A stretch of DNA of 64,000 bases, taken from NCBI RefSeq assembly GCF_002005465.1, contig NZ_CP014691.1, positions 868,001 through 932,000 on the forward strand, read 5' to 3'. A program made the position numbers and the translations under genes. Numbering within the stretch: the stretch's first letter is position 1; the number at the start of each line of letters is the position of its first letter. Positions 63,898-64,000 of this stretch are shown here, piece after piece. The notes under the pieces were generated by a model. The model did no database searches and was not told the DNA's origin. It was given only the letters and a program-made list of their open reading frames with translations. Origin of the DNA: Neoasaia chiangmaiensis (GTDB taxonomy: Bacteria > Pseudomonadota > Alphaproteobacteria > Acetobacterales > Acetobacteraceae).

Positions 63898-64000
63898 TCA
63901 TGTTTTCGCGGCAACCGAAGGAGCAGCACGTCGCTGGCGTGACGCCCGCTGATTGACCCGCTCCCGCAATTCCTTGCCAGCCTTGAAAAACGGCACCGTT
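63898..64000 (-). CDS. ihfB: Integration host factor beta subunit (C-terminal end only)
   Basis: Reading the minus strand from the window edge gives TVPFFKAGKELRERVNQ then a basic tail ending in VAAKT and a TGA at 63898. VPFFKxGKELRERVN is the C-terminal signature of IHF-beta (the region after the DNA-binding arm). The rest lies beyond base 64000. The 33 visible residues include a basic extension of about 17 residues after the conserved end. Confidence 0.85.
   Translation of the reverse strand, partial: TVPFFKAGKELRERVNQRASRQRRAAPSVAAKT

Overview
The window is GC-rich and densely coded. Gene content and protein style fit an acetic acid bacterium (Acetobacteraceae, Alphaproteobacteria). Pointers are a plant/alphaproteobacterial-type glutamate-cysteine ligase next to a membrane-bound ferritin (MbfA), the PetP/PetR-type regulator pair, SMC preceded by a DsbA-like thioredoxin, ubiquinone-type prenyl genes (ddsA, ubiA), an Atm1-type exporter and several proteins that look restricted to this lineage. 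Genus cannot be fixed from the sequence. There is no prophage, insertion sequence, CRISPR array or rRNA operon. Both edges cut genes: phoH on the left and, on the minus strand, ihfB on the right.

Layout. 1-9.2 kb: phoH-ybeY-corC, then a DsbA-like thioredoxin, a very long smc, and an overlapping phosphoesterase / chorismate mutase / SixA-type phosphatase set. 9.3-14.6 kb: citrate synthase, a 79-residue protein behind a Fur-like operator, pyrE, murI, decaprenyl diphosphate synthase and a tRNA-modifying methyltransferase. 14.8-18.9 kb: nrdA-nrdB with two tandem NrdR boxes upstream, and osmC. 18.9-21.7 kb: a GntR/ABC transporter operon and a 0.67 kb stretch holding a probable remnant of a DNA adenine methylase. 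21.7-25.4 kb: fabI-aroC, pdxH and a tandem universal stress protein.

25.4-36.2 kb is rich in envelope genes: a fused DUF374 acyltransferase/Kdo transferase, lpxK and an LpxL-type acyltransferase (Kdo-lipid A assembly), a lineage-specific protein, an LppC-like lipoprotein, rsmI, lolA, then mbfA, gshA and rsmE. 36.3-46.3 kb: ubiA plus a protein methyltransferase, a secreted S10 peptidase, a GlsB-family membrane protein, fusA, rpmB, an Atm1-type exporter with a small partner, and a Nudix enzyme with a DUF3574 lipoprotein.

46.4-64 kb: an AI-2E-family permease, tRNA-Pro(GGG), the yceD-rpmF-plsX-fabH-ihfA-merR block, bamE, a translationally coupled def-petP-petR-sensor kinase operon, rpsU, motB-motA in reversed order, a GT39 plus GT2-GtrA glycosylation pair, lrp, trxB, lysR, a small putative secreted protein and the end of ihfB.

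Most of the window is core metabolism and envelope biogenesis. I do not see a complete, clearly new multi-gene system. The best leads are regulatory (NrdR boxes, a Fur-like operator over the promoter of an unknown gene, divergent genes with overlapping starts), architectural (DUF374-Kdo transferase fusion, 1,509-residue SMC, NrdA without an ATP-cone) and contextual (deformylase coupled to a two-component system, glutathione synthesis next to an iron exporter).
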